Positions 8,278-16,171 of a stretch of 40,050 nt of DNA are shown piece after piece. This DNA is from Microbacterium sp. ACRRU (GTDB lineage: Bacteria; Actinomycetota; Actinomycetes; Actinomycetales; Microbacteriaceae). Position 1 is the first letter of the stretch, and each line of letters starts with the position of its first letter. A program made the position numbers and the translations under genes. The notes under the pieces were generated by a model. That model searched no databases. It was given only the letters and a program-made list of their open reading frames with translations, and was not told the origin of the DNA. Location of the stretch: assembly GCF_022346945.1 (NCBI RefSeq), contig NZ_JAKRNI010000027.1:1-40050 (forward strand), in the 5' to 3' direction.

Positions 8278-9108
8278 TCACACCGGCTTCGAGGCGCGGA
8301 TCGTGTAGCTCAGCGGCATGACCGACGGCTGCTCGGTGAGGGCGTATTCGCCGTCGGGGCGCAGGGTCATGCGACCGGGGAGCGCCTCCCAGGGCACGCT
8401 GTCGTGCTCGATGAGAGCGTCGAGCCGAAGTCCGCGGTCGAGCAGCGCCGTCACGATCTCGCCCAGGCCGCGGTTCCACTCGTACGTGCGCGTGGACTGC
8501 AGCGGAGCCGACACCTCGACGTAGGTGCTGTCGTCATCCCACTCCAGCGGTGCGGGCTGCTCGAAGTAGGGGAACGCGAGGGTCAGTCCCGGCAGCGTCT
8601 CGTTCATGGACCACAGGATCGGGTGCCCTTCGCGGATGTGCAGCGTTCCGCCCGGGGCGAGCAGATCAGCCACGACGCCCGCCCACTCGGTGACTGACGG
8701 GAGCCAGCACAGCGCCCCGATCCCGGTGTAGACGAGGTCGAACTCCCCCGCCGGCAGCACCTCGGTCGCGCGAGAAACGTCCGATTGGACGAAATCCACG
8801 TCGTCTCCGGTCTCGGCGACGAGCCTGCGCGCCTCGGCGACGGCGTTCTCCGAGAAGTCGAGGCCCGTCACGCGGGCACCCAGGCGTGAGAGTGACAGGG
8901 TGTCGGTGCCGATGTGACATTGCAGATGAACCGCACGCTTCCCGGTCAGGTCGCCGAGCAGCGGCTGGTCGAACCGTACGACGTCCGACAGGGCCTCCCG
9001 GTCATCGACGTAGCGCAGCACGCCGTAGCCCGATCCGTCACGGGCGGCGTGCAGGGTGGCGCGCTCGTCCCAGTTGGCGCGGTTGGCCTCGATGTACTCG
9101 GTGGTCAT
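8278..9108 (-). CDS. Class I SAM-dependent methyltransferase
   Basis: A 276-aa protein with a Rossmann-like SAM-binding fold. Motif I is HLQCHIGTDTLSLSRLGA (from residue 61), the acidic ribose-binding residue follows in VTGLDFSE (D84), then FVQSDV and FDLVYTGIGALCWL (motif III region). The start MTTEYIEANRANWDERA is typical of small-molecule methyltransferases, and GGAGAGGG precedes the ATG. The substrate is unknown. The gene is monocistronic and divergent from the ATP-grasp gene. Confidence 0.92.
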   Translation of the reverse strand: MTTEYIEANRANWDERATLHAARDGSGYGVLRYVDDREALSDVVRFDQPLLGDLTGKRAVHLQCHIGTDTLSLSRLGARVTGLDFSENAVAEARRLVAETGDDVDFVQSDVSRATEVLPAGEFDLVYTGIGALCWLPSVTEWAGVVADLLAPGGTLHIREGHPILWSMNETLPGLTLAFPYFEQPAPLEWDDDSTYVEVSAPLQSTRTYEWNRGLGEIVTALLDRGLRLDALIEHDSVPWEALPGRMTLRPDGEYALTEQPSVMPLSYTIRASKPV

Positions 9109-9235
9109 GGCATCCCTCTCCGGTCGTACAGCCTTGCCACGATACAGACCCGGATGCCACTCCCCCGGGCCTGCACCCCGCGGAAGGCCGTGACGGCCCG
9201 TGACGCCGGCCCCTCCCGGTGTCGGGGGTCCGGGT

Positions 9236-9241
9236 TAGCGT
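9236..9241 (+). promoter_or_regulatory. -10 box TAGCGT of the ATP-grasp gene
   Basis: TAGCGT lies 7 nt before ATG 9249. A GGAGAG also lies just before the ATG, so both leaderless and leadered starts are possible. Confidence 0.45.
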
Positions 9242-9248
9242 GGAGAGC

Positions 9249-10190
9249 ATGTCGGGCAGTGTGTACGTGATCCATGAGAACCCCCAGTGGCTTCCGCCGT
9301 TCCAGGCGGCGTTCGAGGCGGAAGGTGTTCGGTTGGAGGAATGGCTGCTGACCGACGGGTCCATCGACCTCTCGGTCGAGCCGCCCGAGGGCGTGTTCTG
9401 GTCGCGGCTCAGCGCGTCGGCGCACACGCGCGACCACGCGGCAAGCAAAGAGTACGGCCGCGCTGTCCTGCGCTGGCTCACATCATGGGGCCGCACGGTG
9501 GTCAACGGTGCCGACGTGCTCGAGCTCGAGGTGAGTAAGGTGGCGCAGCACGCCGCCCTGCGTCACGCGGGCATCGAGGTGCCACGCACGACGGCGGTCT
9601 TCGGCACCGCCCAGCTCGCGGCGAAGGCGGAAGAGTTCGGGGCGCCGTTCATCAGCAAGCACAACCAGGGCGGCAAGGGTCTGGGCGTACGCCGGTGGGA
9701 CTCGCACGCCGAGTTCGCGGCGTGGGTCGGCGGCCCCGACTTCGAGCCGTCGCCCGACGGCATCACCCTGCTGCAGGAGCTGCTCGTGGCGCGCGCGCCG
9801 TTCGTGACGCGCGCCGAGTTCGTCGGCGGTGAGTTCGTCTACGCCGTGCGGGTCGACACGAGCGCGGGCAGCTTCGAGCTGTGCCCGGCCGAAGCGTGCG
9901 CGATCCCTGGAGCCGACGGCGTCGAGCCCGAGCCGATGTTCCGCCTGCGCGACGACGTCGACCCTGCGCTCATCGACCGATACCTGGCCTTCCTTGCCGC
10001 CGAGGGCATCGGCGTCGCCGGCATCGAGTTCATCGAAACGCTCGACGGCCGCACCGTCACCTACGACGTGAACACCAACACGAACTACAACCCCGAGGTC
10101 GAGGCATCCGCTCCCCGTTCCGGTCCGCGCCAGATCGCGCGCTGGCTCGGCGCGCTGCTCGAGCAGGACGCTCCGGTTCTCGCGCGCTGA
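9249..10190 (+). CDS. ATP-grasp domain protein
   Basis: A 313-aa protein beginning MSGSVYVIHENPQWLPPF. The ATP-grasp fold spans about residues 100-300: FISKHNQGGKGLGVRRW is the glycine-rich ATP loop, VARAPFVTRAEFVGGEFVYAVRV the central strand region, and GIEFIETLDGRTVTYDVNTNTNYN holds the Mg-binding Glu/Asn residues at the end. The family ligates a carboxylate to an amine or thiol by way of an acyl-phosphate (RimK and D-Ala-D-Ala ligase are relatives). The substrate is unknown. The ATG at 9249 is chosen for its position against the -10 box. It is convergent with the flavin monooxygenase gene. Confidence 0.85.
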   Translation: MSGSVYVIHENPQWLPPFQAAFEAEGVRLEEWLLTDGSIDLSVEPPEGVFWSRLSASAHTRDHAASKEYGRAVLRWLTSWGRTVVNGADVLELEVSKVAQHAALRHAGIEVPRTTAVFGTAQLAAKAEEFGAPFISKHNQGGKGLGVRRWDSHAEFAAWVGGPDFEPSPDGITLLQELLVARAPFVTRAEFVGGEFVYAVRVDTSAGSFELCPAEACAIPGADGVEPEPMFRLRDDVDPALIDRYLAFLAAEGIGVAGIEFIETLDGRTVTYDVNTNTNYNPEVEASAPRSGPRQIARWLGALLEQDAPVLAR

Positions 10191-10264
10191 GGCGGGGCAG
10201 GGGCGTCGGGCTCCGCTCGGGGCGTCGGGCGGGCGCTGTCCGGGCGTGGCGTCGTGTTCGGCGT

Positions 10265-10324
10265 TTGGGTGTCCAGGACACGCGGATGCCGTGGCATCCG
10301 ACCCGCGTGTTGTGGACACTGAAG
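10265..10324. repeat. Dispersed palindrome family 1, copy 2
   Basis: Left arm GGTGTCCAGGACACGCGGATG and right arm CCGCGTGTTGTGGACACTGA. It is the first of three copies spaced about 110 bp apart in the gap between the convergent ATP-grasp and flavin monooxygenase genes. Confidence 0.85.
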
Positions 10325-10380
10325 CGCGGGTGGTGTGGGGGCGTCGCGTCAGCGCGCTGACGCGTGGCGTCGCGCCCCTC

Positions 10381-10440
10381 TTGAGTGTCCAAGACACGCG
10401 GATACCGAGGCCCGACACCCGCGTGTTCTGGACACTGAAC
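10381..10440. repeat. Dispersed palindrome family 1, copy 3
   Basis: Left arm AGTGTCCAAGACACGCGGAT and right arm CCGCGTGTTCTGGACACTGA, in the same orientation as copies 1 and 2. Confidence 0.88.
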
Positions 10441-10486
10441 GGCGGGCGATGATGCTGCCCTTCCTGGCGGCGTTCCGGTCTCTGCG

Positions 10487-10545
10487 TTGAGTGTCCAAGA
10501 CACGCGGATGCCACGGCGGTCGGTCCGCGTGTCTTGGACACTCAA
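10487..10545. repeat. Dispersed palindrome family 1, copy 4 (perfect arms)
   Basis: The arms 10487-10508 and 10524-10545 are perfect 22-nt inverted repeats around a 15-nt loop, making this the best-preserved member. It ends 8 nt before the stop codon of the flavin monooxygenase gene and could act as its terminator. Confidence 0.92.
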
Positions 10546-10553
10546 CTCCGACC

Positions 10554-11615
10554 TCACGCGTCGCGCAACGCCTCCAGACGCCGCACGCGCGGGATGACCT
10601 CGGCGGCGAAGCGCTGCAGCTCGGGCAGGTGCGGCGAGAACTGCAGCAGCAGCGTCGAGACGCCGACGTTCGCGAACGCCACGATGCGCTCGGCCACCTG
10701 GTCGGGCGTGCCGACGAGGTTTGGGCGTAGGCCCCGGTTCGAGACCGAGTACTCCTTGAGGTCGACCGGGGTGTCGAGCTTCGACTTGCTGACGAAGTCC
10801 TGGTACGAGCCGTAGGCCGCTCCCCCGCGCACGTCGGTGATGCGGTCGATCTCGGCCTGTGCCTCTTCCTCGGTGTCGCGGACGATCGCATACGCGGCCA
10901 TACCGAACGCCTCGAACGGCTCTGCCCCCGCTTCCGCCCGGCGCCGCCGCATGTCGGCCACCTTCACCTCGAGTTCGTCGAGCGTGCCGCCGTGCGTGAG
11001 GTACGCGTCGGCGAAGCGCGTGATCGCCGTCCGGCCCGCTTCGCTCTCTCCCCCGGCGTACAGGCGCGGGATCACGCGCGGCTTCGGCTCGAGGTACGTG
11101 CCCTCGGTGCGGTAGTACTCCCCCTCGTACGCGAACGGCGTCTGCGTCCACAGCCCTCGGAGCACCTCGACCCACTCGATCGTGCGGGCATACCGGTCGT
11201 CGTGCGCGCTGAAAAGGCCGTCGTACTGCTTCGCCTCTTCGGCCCACCACGCGGACACCACGTTGAGGGTGAAGCGGCCGCCGCTGATCTCGTCGATCGT
11301 CGCCGCCTGCTTCGCCGTGTGGAACGGGTTGTGGAAGCCGGGCCGGACGGCCGCGAGCAGCTCGAGCTTGGATGTGACGGCAGCGAGCCCGGCGGTCACG
11401 GCCCACGCGTCGAGCGACGGCGCCTCGACGCCCTTGATGTCGTTGAGGTTCAGCTCGGGAATGAGCGTCAGGTCGAAGCCGCCCTCCTCGGCGGCGCGGG
11501 CGATCTCGGCGATGTGCGCGAACGACACCGGCGTGTGCTCGTCGTCGACGTTGCGGAGCCACCCGCCGAAGATCGGGGTCCAGTAACCGAAACGGACGCG
11601 CTGGGGGGAGGTCAT
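10554..11615 (-). CDS. LLM-class flavin-dependent monooxygenase (alkanesulfonate monooxygenase-like)
   Basis: A 353-aa luciferase-like TIM-barrel protein. FGYWTPIFGGWLRN at the N-terminus, the AAVRPGFHNPFHTAKQAATIDEISGGRFTLNVVSAWW core and a C-terminal VGTPDQVAERIVAFANVGVSTLLLQFSPHL match the SsuD/SfnG group of two-component FMNH2-dependent oxygenases. Such enzymes cleave C-S bonds to release sulfite. ATG 11615 is preferred because GGAGG stands 9 nt upstream; ATG 11624 would sit directly against it. Divergent from sfnG, with a 123-nt shared promoter region. An organosulfur substrate is inferred from this neighbour. The partner flavin reductase is not in the window. Confidence 0.88.
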   Translation of the reverse strand: MTSPQRVRFGYWTPIFGGWLRNVDDEHTPVSFAHIAEIARAAEEGGFDLTLIPELNLNDIKGVEAPSLDAWAVTAGLAAVTSKLELLAAVRPGFHNPFHTAKQAATIDEISGGRFTLNVVSAWWAEEAKQYDGLFSAHDDRYARTIEWVEVLRGLWTQTPFAYEGEYYRTEGTYLEPKPRVIPRLYAGGESEAGRTAITRFADAYLTHGGTLDELEVKVADMRRRRAEAGAEPFEAFGMAAYAIVRDTEEEAQAEIDRITDVRGGAAYGSYQDFVSKSKLDTPVDLKEYSVSNRGLRPNLVGTPDQVAERIVAFANVGVSTLLLQFSPHLPELQRFAAEVIPRVRRLEALRDA

Positions 11616-11738
11616 GGCATCCATCCTCCCCGGGTGGAAGAAGCGTGTCGTCATGCAACGACACGGGCCGTCACACGGCGTTGACCGCCCGCGTGACCGG
11701 TGCGACGGTGGTTCGGAACCGATCAGCGAGGAGTCCCC

Positions 11739-12872
11739 ATGAACGACATCGCCCCCACGCACGAGCCCCTGAAGTTCGCCTACTGGGTGCCGAACGTCAG
11801 CGGCGGTCTGGTGATCAGTTCGATCAGGCAGCGCACGGACTGGAGCCTCGAGTACAACGTCGAGCTCGCGCGGACCGCCGAGCGCGTCGGCTTCGAGTAC
11901 GCGCTGAGCCAGGTGCGATACGCCTCGAGCTACGGCGCCGCTCAGCAGCACGAGTCCACCTCCATCAGCCTCGCGCTGCTGCTGGCCACCGAGAAGCTGA
12001 AGGTCATCGCGGCGATCCACCCCGGGATCTGGCATCCCGCGGTCCTCGCGAAGTTCATCAACACCGCCGACCAGTTCTCGCACGGGCGCGCCGCGGTGAA
12101 CGTCGTCAGCGGCTGGTTCAAGGACGAGTACACCGACCTGGGCCTCGAGTGGCTCGAACACGACGAACGGTACGAGCGCGCGGCGGAGTTCATCCAGGTG
12201 CTGCGCGGCCTGTGGACGCAGGAGAAGTTCTCGTTCCACGGCAAGTACTACGACATCACCGACTTCACGCTGCGCCCGTTCCCGTACGAGGTGCCGGGCC
12301 GCGCACACCCCGACATCTTCCAGGGCGGGAATTCCACCGCGGCGCGGTTCAACGGGGGCGCTTTCGCCGACTGGTACTTCTCCAACGGCAAGGACTTCGA
12401 CGGCTTCACCGAGCAGTACGACGACGTCACGCGGATCGCGGCCGAGCACGGGCGCCGCACGCGGTTCGGTCTCAACGGCTTCGTCATCCAGCGCGACAGC
12501 CGCGCCGAGGCCGAGCAGCAGCTCCGCGAGATCATCGCGCACGCCGATGACGGCGCCGTCGAGGGCTTCCGTAAGAGCGTGCAGGAGGCCGGCAACGCCA
12601 CGAAGGACAAGAAGGGCATGTGGGCCGACTCCTCGGTCGAAGACCTCGTTCAGTACAACGACGGGTTCCGCACGCAGCTCTTCGGCGATGCGCAGCAGAT
12701 CGCCGAGCGGATCATCGAGTACAAGAAGCGCGGCGTCGACCTGTTCCTCCTTGGGTTCCTGCACTTTCAGGAGGAGCTCGAGCGGTTCGGCGAGACGGTC
12801 ATCCCGATCGTGCGCGAACTCGAGGCCGACCTCGCGCGCACCGGCGACCCGATCGACGTCGCGCGGCGCTGA
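11739..12872 (+). CDS. sfnG: Dimethylsulfone monooxygenase SfnG
   Basis: A 377-aa LLM flavin monooxygenase that uses FMNH2 and O2 to convert dimethylsulfone to methanesulfinate. The sequence closely follows SfnG throughout: FAYWVPNVSGGLVIS and QRTDW at the start, then IAAIHPGIWHPAVLAKF, AVNVVSGWFKDEY, WLEHDERYERAAEFI, DIFQGGNS, SSVEDLVQYNDGF and LGFLHFQEELE. GAGGAG precedes the ATG. Together with the divergent monooxygenase it suggests growth on organosulfur compounds as a sulfur source, probably under sulfate limitation. No sigma-54-dependent SfnR-like regulator is seen here. Two flanks carry family 1 palindromes. Confidence 0.93.
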   Translation: MNDIAPTHEPLKFAYWVPNVSGGLVISSIRQRTDWSLEYNVELARTAERVGFEYALSQVRYASSYGAAQQHESTSISLALLLATEKLKVIAAIHPGIWHPAVLAKFINTADQFSHGRAAVNVVSGWFKDEYTDLGLEWLEHDERYERAAEFIQVLRGLWTQEKFSFHGKYYDITDFTLRPFPYEVPGRAHPDIFQGGNSTAARFNGGAFADWYFSNGKDFDGFTEQYDDVTRIAAEHGRRTRFGLNGFVIQRDSRAEAEQQLREIIAHADDGAVEGFRKSVQEAGNATKDKKGMWADSSVEDLVQYNDGFRTQLFGDAQQIAERIIEYKKRGVDLFLLGFLHFQEELERFGETVIPIVRELEADLARTGDPIDVARR

Positions 12873-12881
12873 CCCCCCGTC

Positions 12882-12937
12882 GCGTGTCCAAGACACGCGG
12901 ATGCCGCCAGCGCCCGTCCGCGTGTCTTGGACATCGA
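12882..12937. repeat. Dispersed palindrome family 1, copy 5
   Basis: TGTCCAAGACACGCGGA pairs with TCCGCGTGTCTTGGACA. It lies between the convergent sfnG and LysR genes, 10 nt after the sfnG stop. Confidence 0.88.
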
Positions 12938-12963
12938 AGCGGCAGACAGACGCCCACGCGTGT

Positions 12964-13866
12964 CTATGCCCCGTCGAGCATGGACTGCGAGAGAGCGGTC
13001 TGGGCGCGCAACGCCTCCGCCAGGGCGGCAACCGCGGGGATTCGCAGGGAATCCGCGCGCACGATCATCCAGTAGGGCAGACGCTCGGCGACCTGGTCGG
13101 GCAGCAGCCGCACGAGATCCGGATGCCGGTCGGCGGCGAAGCATGGAAGCATGCCGATTCCGGCACCTACCCGTGTCGCTTCCACGTGAACGAAAACGTT
13201 CGTCGATGTGACGCCGTCGCGCATGCGCGGGACCAGGCGCCGGGGAAGGTCCAGCGCCTCGACCTGCAGCATCGAGTCGACGAAGTACACGAGCCGGTGC
13301 TGCTCGAGTTCGGCGAGGTCGCGCGGAGTGCCCTCCCGCTCCAGGTACGCCCGCGACGCGTACATGCCCAGCGTGTAGGTGCCGAGCCGGGTCGCCGTGC
13401 CGCGTGATGTCTGCGGCTCCCCCACCACCACTTCGAGGTCGAGGCCGGGGCGGTGCAGGGCCGCGCGTCGCTGCGTCGCCACGATCTCGACGGACAGCTC
13501 GGGATGCCGCTGCCGCAACGCCGCGATCGCGGGGGCGGCGACGTAGGCGCTGAACCCGTCCGTGGCCGACATCCGCACGACTCCCGACACGGGGTCGGGC
13601 TCTTCTCCCCCACCCGACAGGCGAGACAGGGCGGCCTCGATGCGTCCAGCGGTCTCCACGGCGTGCTGTCCGAGTGTCGTTAGCTCCCAGCCGCGGCCGG
13701 AGGCGGCGACGACCCGTCCGCCGAGGGCGTCTTCGAGGGCGGCGATGCGCCGGGCGACGGTCGTGTGATCCACGCCCCGCACCTGTGCAGCGGCGGTGTA
13801 GCGGCCGGTACGTGCGACCGCGAGGAGCATCAGGAGGTCGTCGGCGCGGACGTTCGTGGCATCCAT
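12964..13866 (-). CDS. LysR-family transcriptional regulator
   Basis: A 300-aa regulator. The N-terminal winged helix (about residues 6-65: DLLMLLAVARTGRYTAAAQVRGVDHTTVARRIAALEDALGGRVV) is followed by a periplasmic-binding-like effector domain (SGVVRMSATDGFSAYVAAPAIAALRQRHPELSVEIVATQR...). ATG 13866 (MDATNVRADDLL) is chosen; a longer frame would run over the promoter. It is divergent from the MHS transporter and 3-hydroxybutyrate dehydrogenase genes and probably controls them. A perfect-armed palindrome sits against its start codon. Confidence 0.9.
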   Translation of the reverse strand: MDATNVRADDLLMLLAVARTGRYTAAAQVRGVDHTTVARRIAALEDALGGRVVAASGRGWELTTLGQHAVETAGRIEAALSRLSGGGEEPDPVSGVVRMSATDGFSAYVAAPAIAALRQRHPELSVEIVATQRRAALHRPGLDLEVVVGEPQTSRGTATRLGTYTLGMYASRAYLEREGTPRDLAELEQHRLVYFVDSMLQVEALDLPRRLVPRMRDGVTSTNVFVHVEATRVGAGIGMLPCFAADRHPDLVRLLPDQVAERLPYWMIVRADSLRIPAVAALAEALRAQTALSQSMLDGA

Positions 13867-13867
13867 G

Positions 13868-13883
13868 TGTGCAATTCTGCACA
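13868..13883. promoter_or_regulatory. Palindromic operator TGTGCA-ATTC-TGCACA
   Basis: A 16-bp inverted repeat directly upstream of the LysR gene start and about 90 nt upstream of the transporter start. Its place in the divergent promoter region fits a LysR binding site that both autoregulates and controls the transporter operon. This is inferred; LysR sites are usually T-N11-A. Confidence 0.5.
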
Positions 13884-13970
13884 ACGGGTCCGCATGTCTG
13901 GGCATTGCCGCAGTACCCGCGGCGCCCCAGACTCGTCACCGGATGTCACCGTCGACACCGAAGGAGCAGC

Positions 13971-15326
13971 ATGGAATCCCCCACCGCGCAACGCAGCGCC
14001 TCCCCCGAAATCTCGAACAGCAAGATTCGACGCGTCGTCGCCGCCTCCATGGCCGGAACGGTCGTGGAGTGGTACGAGTTCTTCCTCTACGCCACCGCCG
14101 CAAGCCTGGTCTTCGGCACGTTCTTCTTCCCGTCGTCGGGCTCGCCGCTCGACGGCATCATCGCCGCGTTCGTCACGTACGCCGTCGGCTTCGTCGCCCG
14201 CCCGCTCGGCGGCATCGTCTTCGGCCAGATCGGTGACCGGTTCGGCCGTAAGCCCACGCTGCAGGCGACGATCATCATCGTCGGTGCGGCGACGTTCCTG
14301 ATGGGATGCCTCCCCGGCTTCGCGTCGGTCGGATACTGGGCGCCCGCGATGCTCGTCGCCCTGCGCTTCATCCAGGGCTTCGCCGTCGGTGGTGAGTGGG
14401 GCGGTGCCGTCCTGCTGGTCGCCGAGCAGAGCCCGAACCGCTCGCGCGCGTTCTGGGCGAGCTGGCCCCAGGCCGCCGTTCCGGTCGGGAACCTTCTGGC
14501 AACCCTCGTGCTGCTCGTGACGTCGTTCGTGCTCTCCCCCGCGGCGTTCCTCGACTGGGGTTGGCGCATCGCCTTCTGGCTGTCGGCGGTGATCGTGCTC
14601 GTCGGGTTCTACATCCGCACGCACGTGGAAGAGGCGCCGATCTTCCTCGAGGCCAAGAAGCAGGTCGAGCAGGAGAAGGCGACGTCGTTCGGCGTCGTCG
14701 AGGTGCTGCGCCGCTACCCCAAGGGCGTCATCCAGGCCATGGGCGTGCGGTTCGCGGAGAACATCGTCTACTACATCGTCGTCAGCTTCTCGATCGTGTA
14801 TCTGAAGTTCGTCCACTCGTACGACACGAGCCAGCTTCTCCTCGCGCTGCTGATCGCGCACGTGATCCATTTCGCCGTGATCCCCCCGCTCGGCCGCCTC
14901 GCCGACCGCATCGGCCGCAAGCCGGTGTACCTCGCGGGCGCGATCCTCAGCGCGACCTGGGCGTTCTTCGCCTTCCCGATGTTCGACACGCTCAACCCCG
15001 TCGTCATCGTCGCTGCCGTCTCGATCGGCCTGGTGTTCCACGCCGGCATGTACGCGCCGCAGCCCGCGGTGATGAGCGAACTCTTCCCGACCCGCATGCG
15101 CTACTCGGGCGTCTCGCTCGGGGCCCAGGTCACCGCGATCCTCGCCGGCTCGCTCGCACCGATCCTGGCCACGCAGTGGCTGCGTGATTTCGGTTCGTGG
15201 CTGCCCGTCGCGATCTACATCGTGGTCGCCTGTGCGCTCACCTCGGTGGCCGTACTGTCGCTCAAGGAAACGCGCGGCATCTCGCTGCGCGACATCGACG
15301 CCGCCGACGCAGCGCGGGGGAAGTAG
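13971..15326 (+). CDS. MFS transporter, metabolite:H+ symporter (MHS) family
   Basis: A 451-aa membrane protein with about 12 transmembrane segments. MAGTVVEWYEFFLYATAASLVFG at the first helix, GQIGDRFGRKPTLQ in the loop between helices 2 and 3, and a second GRLADRIGRKP in the C-terminal half are MHS-family signatures (relatives ShiA, KgtP, ProP). It imports a carboxylate or similar solute with protons. GAAGGAG precedes the ATG at 13971. The 3-hydroxybutyrate dehydrogenase gene begins 5 nt after its stop, so 3-hydroxybutyrate is a likely substrate (inference). Confidence 0.93.
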   Translation: MESPTAQRSASPEISNSKIRRVVAASMAGTVVEWYEFFLYATAASLVFGTFFFPSSGSPLDGIIAAFVTYAVGFVARPLGGIVFGQIGDRFGRKPTLQATIIIVGAATFLMGCLPGFASVGYWAPAMLVALRFIQGFAVGGEWGGAVLLVAEQSPNRSRAFWASWPQAAVPVGNLLATLVLLVTSFVLSPAAFLDWGWRIAFWLSAVIVLVGFYIRTHVEEAPIFLEAKKQVEQEKATSFGVVEVLRRYPKGVIQAMGVRFAENIVYYIVVSFSIVYLKFVHSYDTSQLLLALLIAHVIHFAVIPPLGRLADRIGRKPVYLAGAILSATWAFFAFPMFDTLNPVVIVAAVSIGLVFHAGMYAPQPAVMSELFPTRMRYSGVSLGAQVTAILAGSLAPILATQWLRDFGSWLPVAIYIVVACALTSVAVLSLKETRGISLRDIDAADAARGK

Positions 15327-15331
15327 GACAC

Positions 15332-16081
15332 ATGAGCATCGACCTCAGCGGACGCCGCGCCCTCGTCACCGGCGGTGCCAGCGGCATCGGTGCCGCGATC
15401 GCGCGGACGTTCGCCGAGGCCGGGGCCACCGTGACGGTCGCCGATCTCAACGCCGAGGGTGCGGAAGCCCTCGCCGCCGAGATCGGCGGCCGCGCGTGGG
15501 CGGTCGACCTGTCCGATACGGCGGCGCTGGCCGACCTGCGTCTCGACGTCGACATCCTGGTCAACAATGCCGGCATCCAGCACGTCAGCCCCATCGAGAA
15601 TTTCGCGCCCGAACGGTTCTCGTTCATGCTGCGCCTCATGCTCGAGGCGCCGTTCCTCCTCATTCGCGCGGCCCTCCCGGGGATGTACGAGCGGGGCTTC
15701 GGTCGAGTGCTGAACGTCTCGAGCGTTCACGGTATACGCGCGTCGGCATATAAGTCTGCGTATGTGACGGCCAAGCACGGCCTCGAGGGACTGTCCAAGA
15801 CGACGGCCCTCGAGGGCGGCCCGCGAGGCGTCACCAGCGTCTGCATCGACCCGGGGTACGTGCGATCGCCGCTCGTGGAGAAGCAGATCGCTGATCAGGG
15901 GCGGGCGCACGGCATCCCGGAGTCCGAGGTGCTCGAGAAGGTGCTCCTGAAGGATGCCGCGATCAAGCGCCTCGTCGAGCCGAGCGAGGTGGCGTCGCTC
16001 GCGCTGTGGCTCGCGGGCCCGGATGCCGCGATGGTGACCGGCACCAGCTACGTCATGGACGGCGGCTGGTCGGCGCACTGA
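15332..16081 (+). CDS. 3-hydroxybutyrate dehydrogenase (SDR family)
   Basis: A 249-aa short-chain dehydrogenase that interconverts (R)-3-hydroxybutyrate and acetoacetate with NAD(H). The cofactor motif TGGASGIG is at residues 13-20, NNAG near 81, the catalytic serine in NVSSVHG, and YVTAK gives Y144/K148. The C-terminal half matches this branch: CIDPGYVRSPLVEKQI, the long LLKDAAIKRLVEPSEVASLALWLAG and the end TGTSYVMDGGWSAH. It is translationally close to the transporter gene (stop and ATG 5 nt apart). The pair, under the LysR regulator, would take up and oxidise hydroxybutyrate. Confidence 0.88.
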   Translation: MSIDLSGRRALVTGGASGIGAAIARTFAEAGATVTVADLNAEGAEALAAEIGGRAWAVDLSDTAALADLRLDVDILVNNAGIQHVSPIENFAPERFSFMLRLMLEAPFLLIRAALPGMYERGFGRVLNVSSVHGIRASAYKSAYVTAKHGLEGLSKTTALEGGPRGVTSVCIDPGYVRSPLVEKQIADQGRAHGIPESEVLEKVLLKDAAIKRLVEPSEVASLALWLAGPDAAMVTGTSYVMDGGWSAH

Positions 16082-16095
16082 CCGGGCCAAGAGCG

Positions 16096-16159
16096 GCGTG
16101 AGGTGCCAAGAATTGTCGCCTGAGCGAAGCGCCAGGCGACAATTCTTGGCACCTCACGC
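16096..16159. terminator. Long perfect hairpin between convergent genes
   Basis: Arms of 27 nt (16096-16122 and 16133-16159) are perfect inverted repeats. The 10-nt centre AGCGAAGCGC can itself pair GCG with CGC, so the stem reaches about 30 bp. It lies between the stop of the 3-hydroxybutyrate dehydrogenase (+) and that of the membrane protein (-) and can end both transcripts. The perfection and length are far beyond a normal terminator, so a mobile or recombination-linked palindrome is also possible. Confidence 0.7.
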
Positions 16160-16171
16160 GCCAAACGCGGA

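Noticed and set aside
10265..10545. Three spaced repeats that might be a CRISPR array
   Set aside because: The units are 60-bp palindromes with variable centres at unequal spacing, other copies lie elsewhere, and no cas genes are present.
10554..13031. An 825-codon minus-strand open frame from 13031 to 10554
   Set aside because: Only its last 353 codons are a recognisable flavin monooxygenase. The upstream part is antisense to sfnG and the intergenic region, and a good start with a Shine-Dalgarno exists at 11615.
13830..15041. Long minus-strand frame opposite the MHS transporter
   Set aside because: Arg/Glu/Asp-rich antisense shadow typical of high-G+C DNA; the plus-strand gene has clear family motifs.
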